Assembly: GCF_003148825.1 (NCBI RefSeq)
Contig: NZ_QGGZ01000021.1
Span: forward strand, 1 to 64,000
DNA from: Streptomyces sp. CG 926
GTDB taxonomy: Bacteria > Actinomycetota > Actinomycetes > Streptomycetales > Streptomycetaceae
DNA length: 64,000 bases
Reading direction: 5' to 3'
This document shows, piece by piece, positions 50,992-64,000 of this stretch (the first letter of the stretch is position 1; each line of letters begins with the position of its first letter). The notes beneath the pieces are model-generated. The model saw nothing but the letters and a program-made list of their open reading frames with translations, had not been told where the DNA came from and did not search any database. The translations under genes were made by a program, and so were the position numbers.

Positions 50992-64000
<13,009 letters not shown>

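Overview
The window is very GC-rich, with GC-saturated third codon positions, many GTG starts and purine-rich ribosome binding sites. Its families are an ArpA/ScbR-type butyrolactone receptor homologue, a SpoIIE/STAS/anti-sigma partner-switching set, a subtilisin inhibitor, a DrrA/DrrB pair and IdeR/DmdR-type iron boxes. Together these point to Streptomyces or a close relative. No rRNA, tRNA or CRISPR array was seen. All family assignments come from reading the proteins; no database search was run.

Layout. 1-2.0 kb: an insertion sequence with terminal inverted repeats and a 3-bp duplication, carrying a DDE transposase and a small convergent gene. 2.1-8.3 kb: a small acetyltransferase-like protein, a membrane protein, a sortase-like lipoprotein, a tightly overlapping copper-export operon (small membrane protein, CopA-type ATPase, PCuAC-like protein), and a Nudix hydrolase gene broken by a 118-bp palindromic MITE-like insert. 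8.4-16.4 kb: a stress-signalling block (SigB/SigF-type sigma factor, STAS antagonist, RsbW-like ATPase, multi-HAMP hybrid kinase, SpoIIE-type phosphatase) followed by a decayed DJ-1/PfpI gene. 16.8-30.3 kb: mixed metabolic, transport and regulatory genes, ending in an orphan butyrolactone-receptor-type regulator with an operator-like A/T-tract palindrome. 30.8-35.6 kb: a cellulose-synthase-like glycosyltransferase followed by a 1008-residue acyltransferase-3/SGNH/GH16 fusion. 35.7-39.4 kb: a subtilisin inhibitor and proteins of unknown function, including a sigma-like N-terminus joined to a membrane-anchored extracellular region.

40.1 kb to the window end is an iron-regulated siderophore locus. 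Six 19-bp iron boxes (40143, 42748, 43490, 45332, 48965, 49096) precede a secreted alpha/beta hydrolase, a helix-turn-helix-like protein, an isochorismatase homologue with an ArgB-type kinase, an N-hydroxylase with a stand-alone condensation homologue and MbtH, a divergent ArgA-like acetyltransferase, and the aryl-carrier-protein/EntS-like exporter/NRPS operon. The NRPS (50992 to beyond 64000) reads C-A-T-C-A-T-C-A-T-C-A-T-E. Hand-read specificity codes suggest Gly, a basic residue, Ser and D-Ser after an aryl cap.

Two enzyme homologues in this locus have lost catalytic residues: the isochorismatase (Asp and Lys both to Asn) and a stand-alone paralogue of the starter condensation domain (second His of HHxxxDG to Leu). 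The locus also carries its own iron-controlled ArgA-like and ArgB-like enzymes, apparently to supply ornithine for N-hydroxylation. Aryl-acid synthesis and activation genes are not in the window and may lie beyond its right end.
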